Notes: a model not told the origin generated them from the sequence alone. DNA of 64,000 bases from Prevotella melaninogenica (GCF_018127965.1 NZ_CP072349.1:872001-936000); one strand, 5' to 3'; shown: positions 37,138-45,851, counted from the first letter of the stretch. Numbers and translations are program-made.

Positions 37138-37803
37138 TTACTTTACCTTCTCAAGAAAGTCCTTTAGTAAAGCAACATCCTTTACCGCTGGTGCTGTCTC
37201 AAACTTCTCGTTCACACTGATACCATAGAACTTGGGGTGAGAAAAACCTTTAATCTTCTCAATATCTTCGGTACCAATATTTCCACTTACAAGGAAAGGA
37301 ACTTTCCCGTCATACGCTTCCAAAATGCTCCAATCCTTTAGATTATCTTGGATGTCAAAGAGGAAATAATCAACCCCTTCTACATATTCCTTGTATTTCT
37401 CAATGTCCTCACGCTTTGTGATAACAATGTGCTTCATAATCTTTATCCCAGCATGAATGTCTGGGTCAAGGGTACGGCGAAGATTATCAATCATCACCAT
37501 ACTTTCTTCTCCATTAAGTTGGACAATATCAAGATTGAAGTTTACAACACGTGTAACAATATTCTGTGGCATGTCATCAGCAAAGACTCCACAAAGAGTA
37601 GGTCTTTGTTGCTGTTGAGATGATTCGTGTTCAGATAAGGCAGACAGCGTTCCATAATCGGGAATAATACCAGCACATGACGATATCTGACTAACATAAC
37701 GTTCGCTCTTAGGAAGGAAATCCAATCCTACCCAGTCTATGCCAAGTTGAGAAACTTCGTGAATATTGTGGGCATCACGCATGCCGCATACCTTTATAAT
37801 CAT
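37138..37803 (-). CDS. trpF: Phosphoribosylanthranilate isomerase
   Basis: 221 residues, TIM barrel. The start IIKVCGMRDAHNI carries the catalytic cysteine, GLDFLPKSERYVS and VGVFAD-like CGVFADD follow with the acid residue, then VQLNGEE, and FLVSGNIG near the C-terminal phosphate site. It isomerises N-phosphoribosylanthranilate to CdRP. It is the first gene of the short leftward unit trpF-trpG-upxY. Confidence 0.93.
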   Translation of the reverse strand: MIIKVCGMRDAHNIHEVSQLGIDWVGLDFLPKSERYVSQISSCAGIIPDYGTLSALSEHESSQQQQRPTLCGVFADDMPQNIVTRVVNFNLDIVQLNGEESMVMIDNLRRTLDPDIHAGIKIMKHIVITKREDIEKYKEYVEGVDYFLFDIQDNLKDWSILEAYDGKVPFLVSGNIGTEDIEKIKGFSHPKFYGISVNEKFETAPAVKDVALLKDFLEKVK

Positions 37804-37836
37804 ATAGATATCAAATTCTCAAATACTTTTACGCTA

Positions 37837-37844
37837 CAAACTTA
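37837..37844 (-). promoter_or_regulatory. -7 box of the trpF unit
   Basis: Perfect TAAGTTTG on the minus strand, about 34 nt before the trpF start. The -33 region is weak. Confidence 0.45.
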
Positions 37845-37955
37845 CATAAAATTATCGAATTATACGCTTGTGAAATGGAGAAAAGCTCTTTTATTTAGAG
37901 GAAAGACGAATTAAGAGGAATGATTCAAGAGTATTCCTATAATATTAATGTATTT

Positions 37956-38007
37956 AACCTAAATCTCTAAGTTTGTAATTCATATTGCAAACTTAGAGAT
38001 TTGGGTT
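37956..38007. repeat. 20-bp inverted repeat between trpF and the small ORF
   Basis: AACCTAAATCTCTAAGTTTG (37956-37975) and its inverse CAAACTTAGAGATTTGGGTT (37988-38007) differ at one position around a 12-nt loop. No T run follows on either strand, so it is not an ordinary terminator. It stands between two divergent promoters. Confidence 0.7.
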
Positions 38008-38086
38008 CAAAGTGAAAATATTCTTGTAGGAAGATATAATAATATCTATTAGATAGCGTTTAGATGACATATAACTCTCAACAACT

Positions 38087-38094
38087 TATTTTTG
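38087..38094 (+). promoter_or_regulatory. -7 box before the small ORF and rpe
   Basis: Perfect TATTTTTG, only 4 nt before the ATG at 38099. This implies a leaderless start if both calls are right. Confidence 0.45.
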
Positions 38095-38098
38095 GCCT

Positions 38099-38227
38099 AT
38101 GGTTAGAATATTTACTTCCGAAGAACTTAAGCCGTCTGAGAATACGCTTAATATTATCCGACAGATAGCTTATACCTATCGTGTTATTAAAATCAATGGG
38201 AAGATGCAAACCTTCTGTTTGAATTAA
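38099..38227 (+). CDS. 42-residue small protein upstream of rpe
   Basis: The ORF encodes MVRIFTSEELKPSENTLNII and continues RQIAYTYRVIKINGK to a cysteine near the end. The composition is that of a real soluble protein (balanced charged residues, no low complexity), and the ORF ends 7 bp before the rpe start, a typical operon gap. I recall similar very short Bacteroidales proteins with an IRQIAY motif but cannot name a family. Function unknown. Confidence 0.65.
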   Translation: MVRIFTSEELKPSENTLNIIRQIAYTYRVIKINGKMQTFCLN

Positions 38228-38234
38228 TATTTAT

Positions 38235-38891
38235 ATGGAAATAATAGTATCACCTTCCCTGCTCTCCGCTGACTTCCTTCATTTGGATAAGGAGATTGAA
38301 ATGATTAATGAAAGTGAGGCTGATTGGCTTCACATGGATGTAATGGATGGCGTCTTTGTGCCTAATATTTCTTTTGGCTTTCCTGTGCTTGAAGCAGTAG
38401 GTAAGGCATGCAAGAAGCCAATGGACGTACACTTTATGATTGTTCACCCAGAGAACTATATCCAACAGACAGCTGACACTGGTGCAGCTATCATGAATGT
38501 CCAGTATGAGGCTTGTGTTCACTTACATCGAACGATACAAGCGATTCATGCAGCTGGTATGAAAGCTGGTGTGACGCTTAACCCTTCAACACCTGTCAAT
38601 GTTCTTGAGGATATCATTGGTGATGTGGATATCGTTCAACTCATGAGTGTAAACCCTGGTTTTGGTGGACAGAAATTCATAGAGGGTAGTATCAAGAAAG
38701 TACAACGCCTTCGTCAGTTGATAGACCGTGAAGGTAGTAAAGCACTGATAGAGGTTGATGGCGGTGTACAGGCTGAGACGGCTCCTCGTTTGGTTGAAGC
38801 TGGTGTCGACATTCTTGTTAGTGGCAGTTATGTCTTTAAGGCTGCAGATCCTAAGGCAACTATCCACTCAATCAAACAATTACATAGATAA
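38235..38891 (+). CDS. rpe: Ribulose-phosphate 3-epimerase
   Basis: 218 residues, TIM barrel. SPSLLSADFLHLDKEIEMI, WLHMDVMDGVFVPNISFG (metal-binding His and Asp), DVHFMIVHPENYI, LMSVNPGFGGQKFI and the VDGGV phosphate site are all in place. It interconverts ribulose-5-phosphate and xylulose-5-phosphate in the pentose phosphate pathway. Probably co-transcribed with the 42-residue gene upstream. Confidence 0.97.
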   Translation: MEIIVSPSLLSADFLHLDKEIEMINESEADWLHMDVMDGVFVPNISFGFPVLEAVGKACKKPMDVHFMIVHPENYIQQTADTGAAIMNVQYEACVHLHRTIQAIHAAGMKAGVTLNPSTPVNVLEDIIGDVDIVQLMSVNPGFGGQKFIEGSIKKVQRLRQLIDREGSKALIEVDGGVQAETAPRLVEAGVDILVSGSYVFKAADPKATIHSIKQLHR

Positions 38892-38910
38892 TTATAAGGT
38901 ATAAAAGATA

Positions 38911-38957
38911 CCCTCACTTGTTCTTAATGTGATAGTTAAGAGACAAGTGAGGGCATT
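38911..38957. terminator. Bidirectional terminator between rpe and the sigma-factor gene
   Basis: CCCTCACTTGT pairs with ACAAGTGAGGG (11 bp), and inside it TCTTAA pairs with TTAAGA. A short T-rich tract follows on the plus strand. It serves convergent genes. Confidence 0.8.
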
Positions 38958-38987
38958 TTGTATCGTTAAGAAAAGAACTATTTGTTC

Positions 38988-39590
38988 TTATGTTAATTGC
39001 AAACTTACTTTGTGTTCACGAACCATTCTTCGCAAGTTGAATATGGCGTAACGCATACGGCCAAGGCTGGTATTAATGCTAACACCCGTTGTCTCAGCAA
39101 TCTCTTTAAAAGACATCTCTTGGTAAAAACGCATAAATACTACTTCACGCTGTGTTGCAGGAAGAAGGTTCATCATTCGTTTTACATCTGAGAGTGTCTG
39201 ACTGTTAATAAATTGACACTCAATGTTATCAATAACAGTATCATCACCACCAACATTGGATAGATCATTATCCTTAGGGGCATCAATCACCTTGTCTGCA
39301 CGCTGCGCACGATACCAGTCCATAATCACATTATGAGCGATACGCATAATCCATGCAGAGAACTTACCTGTTGGTGAGTATCTTCCCTGTTGCAACTTCG
39401 TGATAATCTTTACGAAGGTTTCTTGGAACAAGTCATCAGCAGCATCCCTATCACGTACAACGAATAGAATATACGAAAAAAGTTTCGATTGATTGCGCGA
39501 TAGCAACAAATCGAAAGCATCGTTGCTTCCTTCAATGTATGACAATGCCAACTGCTCGTCGGTCATCTCATTCAGATTCTTCATTTTCAA
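38988..39590 (-). CDS. ECF-type RNA polymerase sigma factor
   Basis: 200 residues. Region 2 runs from about 15 to 85 (DRDAADDLFQETFVKI, FSAWIMRIAHNVIMDWYR) and region 4 from about 130 to 185 (LPATQREVVFMRFYQEMSFKEIAE, a helix-turn-helix). No anti-sigma gene is adjacent and no SusC/D pair follows, so the target is unknown. A complete promoter lies 67-97 bp upstream, and the gene appears monocistronic. Confidence 0.93.
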   Translation of the reverse strand: MKMKNLNEMTDEQLALSYIEGSNDAFDLLLSRNQSKLFSYILFVVRDRDAADDLFQETFVKIITKLQQGRYSPTGKFSAWIMRIAHNVIMDWYRAQRADKVIDAPKDNDLSNVGGDDTVIDNIECQFINSQTLSDVKRMMNLLPATQREVVFMRFYQEMSFKEIAETTGVSINTSLGRMRYAIFNLRRMVREHKVSLQLT

Positions 39591-39656
39591 TCTTATTTCT
39601 TATGAAGTAGAAGTTTATCGATAGGCTTTTCTAACTTATATAATTATTTGGGAATG

Positions 39657-39687
39657 CAAATATAATCATTTTCTTATTTAGAGCAAA
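39657..39687 (-). promoter_or_regulatory. Promoter of the ECF sigma gene
   Basis: Minus strand TTTG (39684-39687), a 19-bp spacer and a perfect TATATTTG (39657-39664). The predicted leader is about 60 nt. Confidence 0.78.
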
Positions 39688-39702
39688 TCTTTTATATAAA
39701 AG

Positions 39703-40186
39703 TCATTCGTCCAACCATTCACTTGCAAGTATATGCTTTTTCATTCCTGGTATTCCTAAGTACTTTGTTTAATTCCGAAGAAAGCGATATGTTTACCATA
39801 GTTCTGCGGATTGGCTGCTAAGCCTATTTCTTCTTTCATTTGTTTGTTGACCATTTGAATAGAAATAACATTCTCAGGCTCAGTTTCTTCTGGGTTATCA
39901 GCTAATAGGATTGCAGAGTCAAACGTGAAAGGTGCTTCCCATTCTGCCTGCTTGATGCTTCGTTTGCATGCACCAACAATATAACCATGTACCCAAACTC
40001 CATTATTTCCAAAGTCTCCTTTGATAAATTCCGAAACAGTATAGATCTTTGCTTCATTAGGGGATTGTGTAGGGGAGTGCTTTTCTGTTTTGTCTTCATT
40101 ATCATCATCTGAGGGTAGAATTGTTTTACCACAACTAAACAATAGTACAGCTGTGAAAAGTAAGAAAAAAGTTTGTATATCTTCAT
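39703..40186 (-). pseudogene. DUF6359-like lipoprotein gene with two frame breaks
   Basis: The longest open part (39756-40142) encodes an OB-fold-like segment with VSEFIKGDFGNNGVWVHGYI, SAILLADNPEE and NPQNYGKHIAFFG, as in the DUF6359 family. Upstream, the ATG at 40184-40186 is in another frame. Adding one base in the A6 run (40165-40170 on the plus strand) gives a lipoprotein signal ending LLFTAVLLFSCG. Downstream, adding one base in the TTT at 39764-39766 extends the protein as KYLGIPGMKKHILASEWLDE, the expected family end, to a stop at 39703. Both breaks are one-base losses in the same gene. Confidence 0.75.
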
Positions 40187-40210
40187 AGAATTAAGTTTAA
40201 TAATCTGATA

Positions 40211-40241
40211 CAAAGGTAAGTAAAGATTATCAATAAGTCAA
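40211..40241 (-). promoter_or_regulatory. Promoter of the DUF6359 lipoprotein gene
   Basis: Minus strand TTG (40239-40241), a 20-bp spacer and a perfect TACCTTTG (40211-40218), about 25 nt before the restored start codon. Confidence 0.7.
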
Positions 40242-40275
40242 GTCTTGGACTCGTTTTTATGAAATGTAGATAAAT

Positions 40276-40349
40276 AAAAAAGAGGTTGGTGCAGGAAGCT
40301 ACCAACCTCGAAAATGATTTAGCAAAATATCTAAATCAGTGAAAAACAC
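40276..40349 (-). ncRNA. Candidate small RNA of about 75 nt
   Basis: A complete promoter (40354-40385) on the minus strand is followed by a 7-bp hairpin GATTTAG..CTAAATC (40316-40337), and then by a perfect 9-bp hairpin GAGGTTGGT/ACCAACCTC (40282-40290 with 40301-40309) and a T run. No ORF fits between promoter and terminator. The gene-free stretch 40187-40931 also holds a solo MITE end, a palindromic repeat and the promoter of the next gene. Confidence 0.6.
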
Positions 40350-40353
40350 ATCG

Positions 40354-40385
40354 CAAATATAGGATAAATAGTGGAATAAAACAAA
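40354..40385 (-). promoter_or_regulatory. Promoter of the candidate small RNA
   Basis: Minus strand TTTG (40382-40385), a 20-bp spacer and a perfect TATATTTG (40354-40361). This has the same elements and spacing as the tRNA-His promoter. Confidence 0.75.
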
Positions 40386-40450
40386 TTTTATCAACAAAAA
40401 AATATGTTTTTAACATTGTATGCGCACACATGGGTTAATATGATACGATA

Positions 40451-40477
40451 GGTTCTTCTGAAATATGCAGTGATAAA
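40451..40477. repeat. Solo left end of the MITE-like element
   Basis: GGTTCTTCTGAAATATGCAG followed by TGATAAA matches the first 27 bp of the elements at 3965 and 22377. Similarity stops afterwards, so it is a remnant end. Confidence 0.55.
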
Positions 40478-40535
40478 GACGCTATAATTGGTGTAAAACA
40501 ATAATACCTCTTTATACGAATATCTTTATTTTTAC

Positions 40536-40645
40536 TTTGCTGTCACTTTTAACAATTTGCGTAATAATGCTGTAAATTAGCAAGTTATATTATTGAAACG
40601 ACTGACAGGAGTGACAGGAACTTTATTTTTGAGAGAATTGCTTTG
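40536..40645. repeat. Palindromic GCTGTCA element, copy 4 of 4 (inverted)
   Basis: TTTGCTGTCACTTTTAACA at the left and CTGACAGGAGTGACAGGAA ending at 40620. The tail ATTTTTGAGAGAATTGC matches the copy at 20114. Confidence 0.75.
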
Positions 40646-40861
40646 CCGTAACCGCTTTTCTTATTTTATATTTAATGATAAGACGAAAGAGATAATGACA
40701 ACGCAGAAGTCATCCAATGACTATACTGAAATCTAAGGGCTTGTAGTGAAACAGATGTGCCAATATACAAGAATGATTCCAACATCAGGCGTATATCGGA
40801 GGAGTCAAACATGAGTACATGCTAAAAATAATTCGTATAAGGATTATACATTGATTTATAA

Positions 40862-40892
40862 TTGCATATATCATAATTATTAGCTAAATTTG
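40862..40892 (+). promoter_or_regulatory. Promoter of the frameshifted secreted protein
   Basis: TTG (40862-40864), a 20-bp spacer and a perfect TAAATTTG (40885-40892). The ATG is at 40932. Confidence 0.75.
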
Positions 40893-40931
40893 CATAGTAT
40901 TTTAACCTTTTTATTAATTAAATAAGTTATT

Positions 40932-41500
40932 ATGAATAAAATTCTACGTTTTGCTTTGTTGCAGTATTTGCTGCTGTTAGTTCTTTATCATTTGCACAGA
41001 AAACGGTTATCTTTGAAGCTGGTAAGGATTTGGGAACAGGTTTGACTGTTGAGAAAGATGGTGTTACTATTACTCTCAGTGACGGTAAGGTAGACGATAA
41101 GTTTTCTTATCGTTTGTACAAAAATGCTACAACAACAATCACTTCGTCTGCAGCAAACATTAGCAATGTTGTCTTTGTATGTGATACATATAAAGCTGGT
41201 GGTAAGAGTTTCTTAGGTGATGGCTTTGATTCATCTATGGCAGGATTGACTGTTTCTGCTGACAAAATTAACGTAACATGGACAGGCGATAAGAACTCTG
41301 TTGAGTTTAAGACCCCTGGTCATCAGGTACGTGTAAAGAAGATTACTGTTACTTTAAAGAGTGAGCCTGCTGGTATCAAGGAAGTTAACAATGGTACTGT
41401 AAATGAGAATGCACCTATCTATAACCTTGCTGGTCAGCGTGTAGGTAAGGATTACAAGGGTGTAGTTATTCAGAACGGTAAGAAGTTTATCAAGAAATAA
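40932..41500 (+). pseudogene. Secreted protein with a frame break inside the signal peptide
   Basis: The ATG at 40932 opens MNKILRFALL and then leaves frame. The alternative frame continues AVFAAVSSLSFAQKTVIFEA, a clear signal-peptide end, into the mature region that runs to 41500. One missing G near 40961 explains the break. The mature part has a beta-sandwich-like TVEKDGVTITLSDGK start and an SVEFKTPGHQVRVKKITVTL strand pair. It ends with the Bacteroidales tail PIYNLAGQRVGKDYKGVVI and then NGKKFIKK, resembling C-terminal sorting-type segments of secreted Prevotella proteins. Its strong promoter suggests recent damage or an assembly error. Confidence 0.75.
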
Positions 41501-41621
41501 ACAATTTATTGGGCTGCCTGGTAAATCTCTCTCATCGAATATAGTTATTAGTGTCTTATTTATATAAATGCAGGCATTTCTGAACACGTTTTCTAATCTT
41601 TAACCGATGTGTTGAGTGTCC

Positions 41622-41685
41622 GCACATATGGTGTTGATGCCCAACACATGTGGCGTTGATGCTTAGCACACATGGTGCGGTTGGC
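41622..41685. repeat. 22-bp-phased quasi-palindrome array, copy 5 of 6
   Basis: Cores at 41622 (GCAC), 41644 (ACAC) and 41666 (GCAC), each exactly 22 bp apart, with TTGATGC spacers. It lies in the gene-free stretch 41501-41951 between convergent genes. Confidence 0.85.
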
Positions 41686-41892
41686 AAACAGACATCGTTT
41701 TGTGGGTAATCACCATTACAATATAAAGGACGGGTAGAAGTCGTTTGCCGTTTGGAAGAGTATGTGTCTCTCTTAAGAAAGAACGATATCTTGATGAACA
41801 GAGAGTTTAACTTAGGTTTTTAAGTACAATCAAATAGCTTAACTTGTTTGAAATGAGCGTGTTATTAGAGTATTTTACACGCCTAATCATAT

Positions 41893-41932
41893 AAAAAAAG
41901 CGCCAAAGAAACGATATATTCTTTGGTGCTTT
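41893..41932 (-). terminator. Terminator of prfC
   Basis: A 14-bp stem (41897-41910 with 41919-41932, one G-T) is followed on the minus strand by a T run. Confidence 0.88.
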
Positions 41933-41951
41933 ATTATGTCATATTCTTGGA

Positions 41952-43520
41952 TTAGAATTCACTTGTAAAGTGGAAACGGATATTCTCGAAGTCTTGCTGT
42001 GCCATGTTAAGCACATAACCTGAATCAGCGAGGAAGACGTCACGTCCCTCAATATCCTTAGCCATATACTGGTATTTACGCTTCTTGAAGTTCTCTAACT
42101 CTTTCTCGTCGTCAGCCTCAATCCAACAAGCTTTATAGAGGTGTACAGGCTCCCAACGACACTTGGCATTATACTCATGCTCCAATCGATACTGGATAAC
42201 CTCAAACTGAAGTTGTCCAACGGTTCCCACGATACGACGGTTGTTGAATTGGTTTACAAATGACTGTGCAACACCTTCATTCATCAACTGCTCTATACCT
42301 TTTTGGAACTGCTTAGACTTCATAGGGTCATCGTTCTCAATGTATTTGAATAGTTCTGGTGAGAAGCTTGGTAGACCACGGAAGTGGATGTTTTCTCCCT
42401 CAGTTAGTGTGTCACCAATCTTAAATACACCACCGCTATCTGGCAGACCAACGATGTCACCAGGGTAAGCCTCTTCTACTGTACTCTTGCGTTGTGCCAT
42501 GAACTGAGTAGGAGAGGAGAAGCGCATCGTCTTTCCATTACGAATGTGGAGGTAAGGTTGGTTACGTTGGAACTTACCAGAGCATACCTTACAGAAAGCG
42601 ATACAACTACGATGGTTAGGGTCGATATTGGCTGTAATCTTGAAAATGAAGCCTGTGAACTTTGGTTCACTTGGTTCAACTATACGCTCTTCTGCCTTGG
42701 TTGGACGTGGGCTTGGTGCTATTTCAACGAAACAATCGAGCAACTCTTGAACGCCAAAGTTATTCAATGCAGATCCGAAGAACACTGGTGCAACCTCTGC
42801 TCGGCGGTAAGCTTCAACATCAAAGTCAGGATAAACACCATTGACTAACTCAAGGTCGTTGCGTAGCTGTTCAGCAAAGTCGGCACCTACTTGCTCGTCC
42901 AAATCATTAGAATTGATATCTACTTCAATTTTCTCTGTCACACGCTGTTTGTTTGGTGTGAAGAGGTTCAACTGCTGTTCATAGATATTATACACACCTT
43001 TGAAGCGCTGTCCCTGACCGATAGGCCATGATAGTGGACGTACACTAATCTTGAGTTCTTCTTCCAACTCGTCTAAAACCTCGAATGGGTCACGACCTTC
43101 ACGGTCCATCTTATTGATAAAGATGATAACTGGTGTGTTGCGCATACGACACACCTCCATCAACTTACGCGTCTGAGCTTCCACACCCTTGGCAGAGTCA
43201 ACAACGATGATAGCAGAGTCAACAGCCGTCAGAGTGCGATAAGTATCTTCTGCAAAGTCTTGGTGACCAGGGGTGTCAAGGATATTTACCTTATAATCTT
43301 TATAGTCAAACTCCATCACAGAAGTTGACACAGAGATACCACGCTGCTTCTCAATATCCATCCAGTCGGATGTAGCTGTCTTACGTATCTTATTGCTCTT
43401 CACCGCACCAGCAACCTGAATCTGACCACCGAAGAGAAGGAATTTCTCGGTCAAAGTGGTCTTACCAGCATCTGGGTGAGAGATTATGGCGAACGTTCGC
43501 CTGCGTTCTATTTCATTCAT
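41952..43520 (-). CDS. prfC: Peptide chain release factor 3
   Basis: 522 residues, translational GTPase. G1 [20 protein letters not shown]2 region [15 protein letters not shown]3 [17 protein letters not shown]4 [12 protein letters not shown]. The RF3-specific C-terminal part contains FQFEV-like [20 protein letters not shown]. It recycles RF1 and RF2 after peptide release. It is last in the leftward run lysE-like, DUF4924, rfbD, prfC but separated from rfbD by 129 bp. Confidence 0.97.
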   Translation of the reverse strand: MNEIERRRTFAIISHPDAGKTTLTEKFLLFGGQIQVAGAVKSNKIRKTATSDWMDIEKQRGISVSTSVMEFDYKDYKVNILDTPGHQDFAEDTYRTLTAVDSAIIVVDSAKGVEAQTRKLMEVCRMRNTPVIIFINKMDREGRDPFEVLDELEEELKISVRPLSWPIGQGQRFKGVYNIYEQQLNLFTPNKQRVTEKIEVDINSNDLDEQVGADFAEQLRNDLELVNGVYPDFDVEAYRRAEVAPVFFGSALNNFGVQELLDCFVEIAPSPRPTKAEERIVEPSEPKFTGFIFKITANIDPNHRSCIAFCKVCSGKFQRNQPYLHIRNGKTMRFSSPTQFMAQRKSTVEEAYPGDIVGLPDSGGVFKIGDTLTEGENIHFRGLPSFSPELFKYIENDDPMKSKQFQKGIEQLMNEGVAQSFVNQFNNRRIVGTVGQLQFEVIQYRLEHEYNAKCRWEPVHLYKACWIEADDEKELENFKKRKYQYMAKDIEGRDVFLADSGYVLNMAQQDFENIRFHFTSEF

Positions 43521-43649
43521 TTGTTTTATATTCTTTGGGAGTAAAAACCTTGTCAGCTGTTGCTGAGGTGAAACTAACTTGTTAGCTCTTAATTCTTTAA
43601 ATCAATTTATAGCTTAACTAAGTCTTATAATCTTTCTTTTTAACTCCTA

Positions 43650-44534
43650 TTATTTGTCTTGTTCCTGTAAGCCTTTCATGCACTTCTTCAGTGAATCAAC
43701 CCAATATGGAATCTTTATGCCAAAGGTTTCCTTAATCTTAGTCTTATCAAGGACAGAGTAGGCAGGACGTGTAACAGGTGAAGGGAACTCGTCGCTGTGG
43801 CAAGGTTGGATATCACACGTTGTGTTTCCTGCAAGTTCTGCAATCTTAATCGTGAAGTCATACCAGCTACATACACCCTCATTAGAGAAGTGGTAGATGC
43901 CACTATTTCCTTCATACTTGCGGTTCTCAACGATATCGAAGATGGCGTCTGCTAAGTCGCCCGCATAGGTTGGTGTTCCGCACTGGTCGAAAACAACCTT
44001 CAGCTGTGGCTTAGTAGCTGTGAGATTCATCATTGTCTTAACGAAGTTATGACCAAACTCGCTGTAAAGCCATGCGGTACGAAGAATAATATGGTTCACA
44101 CCAGTAGCTTGAATCTTCTCCTCACCATACAGTTTTGTTAAACCATAAACGCCAGTAGGAGTACCCTTCATATCCTCTTTGCAAGGAGTATTGTATGGGT
44201 CACCACCGAAGACATAGTCTGTGCTGACATGAACAAGCAAGCCACCCACCTCTTTCATAGCCTTTGCAAGGTTCTCTGGTGCAGTCGCATTGAGTGATTC
44301 AACAATCTCACCCGCAGTCTCTGCTTTGTCCACATTGGTCCACGCAGCGCAGTTGATGATACATTCAACCTTATTGTCTTGTACCATCTTGCGGATGTCT
44401 TTGAGATTAGTAATGTCTAACTTTGTATATCCCTCACATACGTCAGTGAAGATATAGTGGTCTTTACTCTGTTTAGATACAAGCTGTATCTCATTGCCAA
44501 GCTGCCCGTTAGCTCCAGTAACTAAAATATTCAT
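43650..44534 (-). CDS. rfbD: dTDP-4-dehydrorhamnose reductase
   Basis: 294 residues, extended short-chain dehydrogenase. NADPH site ILVTGANGQLGNEIQLV, STDYVFGGD, the catalytic YGLTKLYGE (YxxxK) and the C-terminal RPAYSVLDKTKIKETFG signature. It performs the last step of dTDP-L-rhamnose synthesis. rfbA, rfbB and rfbC are not in the window. The product would feed glycans such as that made by the cluster after 54 kb. The gap to the DUF4924 gene is 12 bp. Confidence 0.95.
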   Translation of the reverse strand: MNILVTGANGQLGNEIQLVSKQSKDHYIFTDVCEGYTKLDITNLKDIRKMVQDNKVECIINCAAWTNVDKAETAGEIVESLNATAPENLAKAMKEVGGLLVHVSTDYVFGGDPYNTPCKEDMKGTPTGVYGLTKLYGEEKIQATGVNHIILRTAWLYSEFGHNFVKTMMNLTATKPQLKVVFDQCGTPTYAGDLADAIFDIVENRKYEGNSGIYHFSNEGVCSWYDFTIKIAELAGNTTCDIQPCHSDEFPSPVTRPAYSVLDKTKIKETFGIKIPYWVDSLKKCMKGLQEQDK

Positions 44535-44546
44535 AAGCTATCTCCT

Positions 44547-45155
44547 TTATTCTTCGCCGAAGTTTAAGCCTTCAGTCTTATCCTTAATATAGTAGTCTGA
44601 CAACATACCAATGAAGGTTGTTATCTCGTTAAGCGCACGAGTTGTCTCGGGGGTAATCTCTTTCTTCTGCAGACGAAGCATCATCACTCCATAAAGAAGG
44701 TCGAAACAAGTTTCAATCTCACTCTTTCCTAACTGCGCGGCAACACTCTTTAAGCGTTCATCATTTGTACGTGCCATCTTGTCTGCTGTACGTTTTGTCT
44801 TACCTCTTAGCTCAACAATGAATGGTAAAACACGATAATATTCAGCAGAATAGAACGGAAACTTTGATGATTGCAGCAACTGTGCGTGCAACTCTGTAAG
44901 GTCCTGCATGAGCACCTTGTTAATCTGTAGGTGTCCACCTTCTCGACAACCTTCTTGATTCATCATGCGTACAAGGTCGCCAAACCAGTCTTCCTCTTCC
45001 TCCTTTTGTTCTTCGGTGTATTGGAACTGGTCGATATATTCTTTACGGATTCGTGTCAATGAACAACCGTAAGCACGGATAGTATCTTCTATCTGCCACA
45101 TATAAAGCAGATATTCTGCTATACTCTTCTTTCTTAATTCCTTAGCTACAAACAT
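44547..45155 (-). CDS. DUF4924-family protein
   Basis: 202 residues, soluble and helical. It starts FVAKELRKKSIAEYLLYMWQIEDTIRAY and contains EEDWFGDLVRMMNQEG and FDLLYGVMMLRLQKKEITPET, which I recall as DUF4924 of Bacteroidetes. Function unknown. It lies between a LysE-type exporter (9-bp gap) and rfbD, so it is probably operonic with both. Confidence 0.75.
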   Translation of the reverse strand: MFVAKELRKKSIAEYLLYMWQIEDTIRAYGCSLTRIRKEYIDQFQYTEEQKEEEEDWFGDLVRMMNQEGCREGGHLQINKVLMQDLTELHAQLLQSSKFPFYSAEYYRVLPFIVELRGKTKRTADKMARTNDERLKSVAAQLGKSEIETCFDLLYGVMMLRLQKKEITPETTRALNEITTFIGMLSDYYIKDKTEGLNFGEE

Positions 45156-45164
45156 AAATTACCC

Positions 45165-45851
45165 TTATTCCATTAATCCGTCAATAGTTGGCAGATGATA
45201 AAGATTAAATACTGTACCCACAAGCATGATGATAGAAAACAGAATGACAACAGAACCTATAACCTTATTTATAATAAGAATACCATTGACATCAAACTTT
45301 CCTCTAATCTTATCTATCAACCATGATAAGCCATACCACCAAAGTAACGCGCCAGCAGGGATACAGGTAAAGCCGATAATCATCTCTAATGGGCGATTAG
45401 GCTGTACGAAAGCGAATTGTGCGTAACTTGCAATGAAGAGGAAGATAATCATTGGATTAGAGAGGGTTACCAAGAAGGCTGTAACGCCATTATGGAAGAG
45501 AGAGCCCTTCTCCTTACCACTCTGATGAGCTTTCTTCATCGGATCTGACTTGAAGCAATAGACTCCAAAGAGTAATAATAATACACTTCCTGTAATCTGT
45601 ACTATCAACTTATATGTAGGGTTTTCTAAAGGTCCCATAATGAAACTCATACCTAACCCTACGATAAGTGCATAAATAGTGTCGCTGATAGCGGCTCCAA
45701 TACCTGTTATAAAACCATACCAACGTCCCTTGTTCAAGGTTCGTTGTATACATAATATTCCAACTGGACCCATGGGAGCTGATGCTATAATTCCAATAAG
45801 CAGTCCCTTAAAGATAAAATCCAGTATATCTAATTGAATAGGAAATTGCAT
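45165..45851 (-). CDS. LysE-family amino-acid exporter-like membrane protein
   Basis: 228 residues from the preferred ATG at 45851 (MQFPIQLDILDFIFKG), with about six membrane helices. The family start IASAPMGPVGILCIQRTLNKG (about 20-40) and FLVTLSNPMIIFLFIASY are clear. LysE-type proteins export amino acids or similar metabolites. A longer frame opens at 45899, but a -7 box at 45877-45884 lies inside it, so the shorter start is favoured. Confidence 0.85.
   Translation of the reverse strand: MQFPIQLDILDFIFKGLLIGIIASAPMGPVGILCIQRTLNKGRWYGFITGIGAAISDTIYALIVGLGMSFIMGPLENPTYKLIVQITGSVLLLLFGVYCFKSDPMKKAHQSGKEKGSLFHNGVTAFLVTLSNPMIIFLFIASYAQFAFVQPNRPLEMIIGFTCIPAGALLWWYGLSWLIDKIRGKFDVNGILIINKVIGSVVILFSIIMLVGTVFNLYHLPTIDGLME

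Noticed and set aside
10418..40645. Regular ~10-kb spacing of the palindromic GCTGTCA elements
   Set aside because: Four copies are too few to claim periodicity. No copy was found near 0.5 or 50.5 kb, where a strict period would place one.
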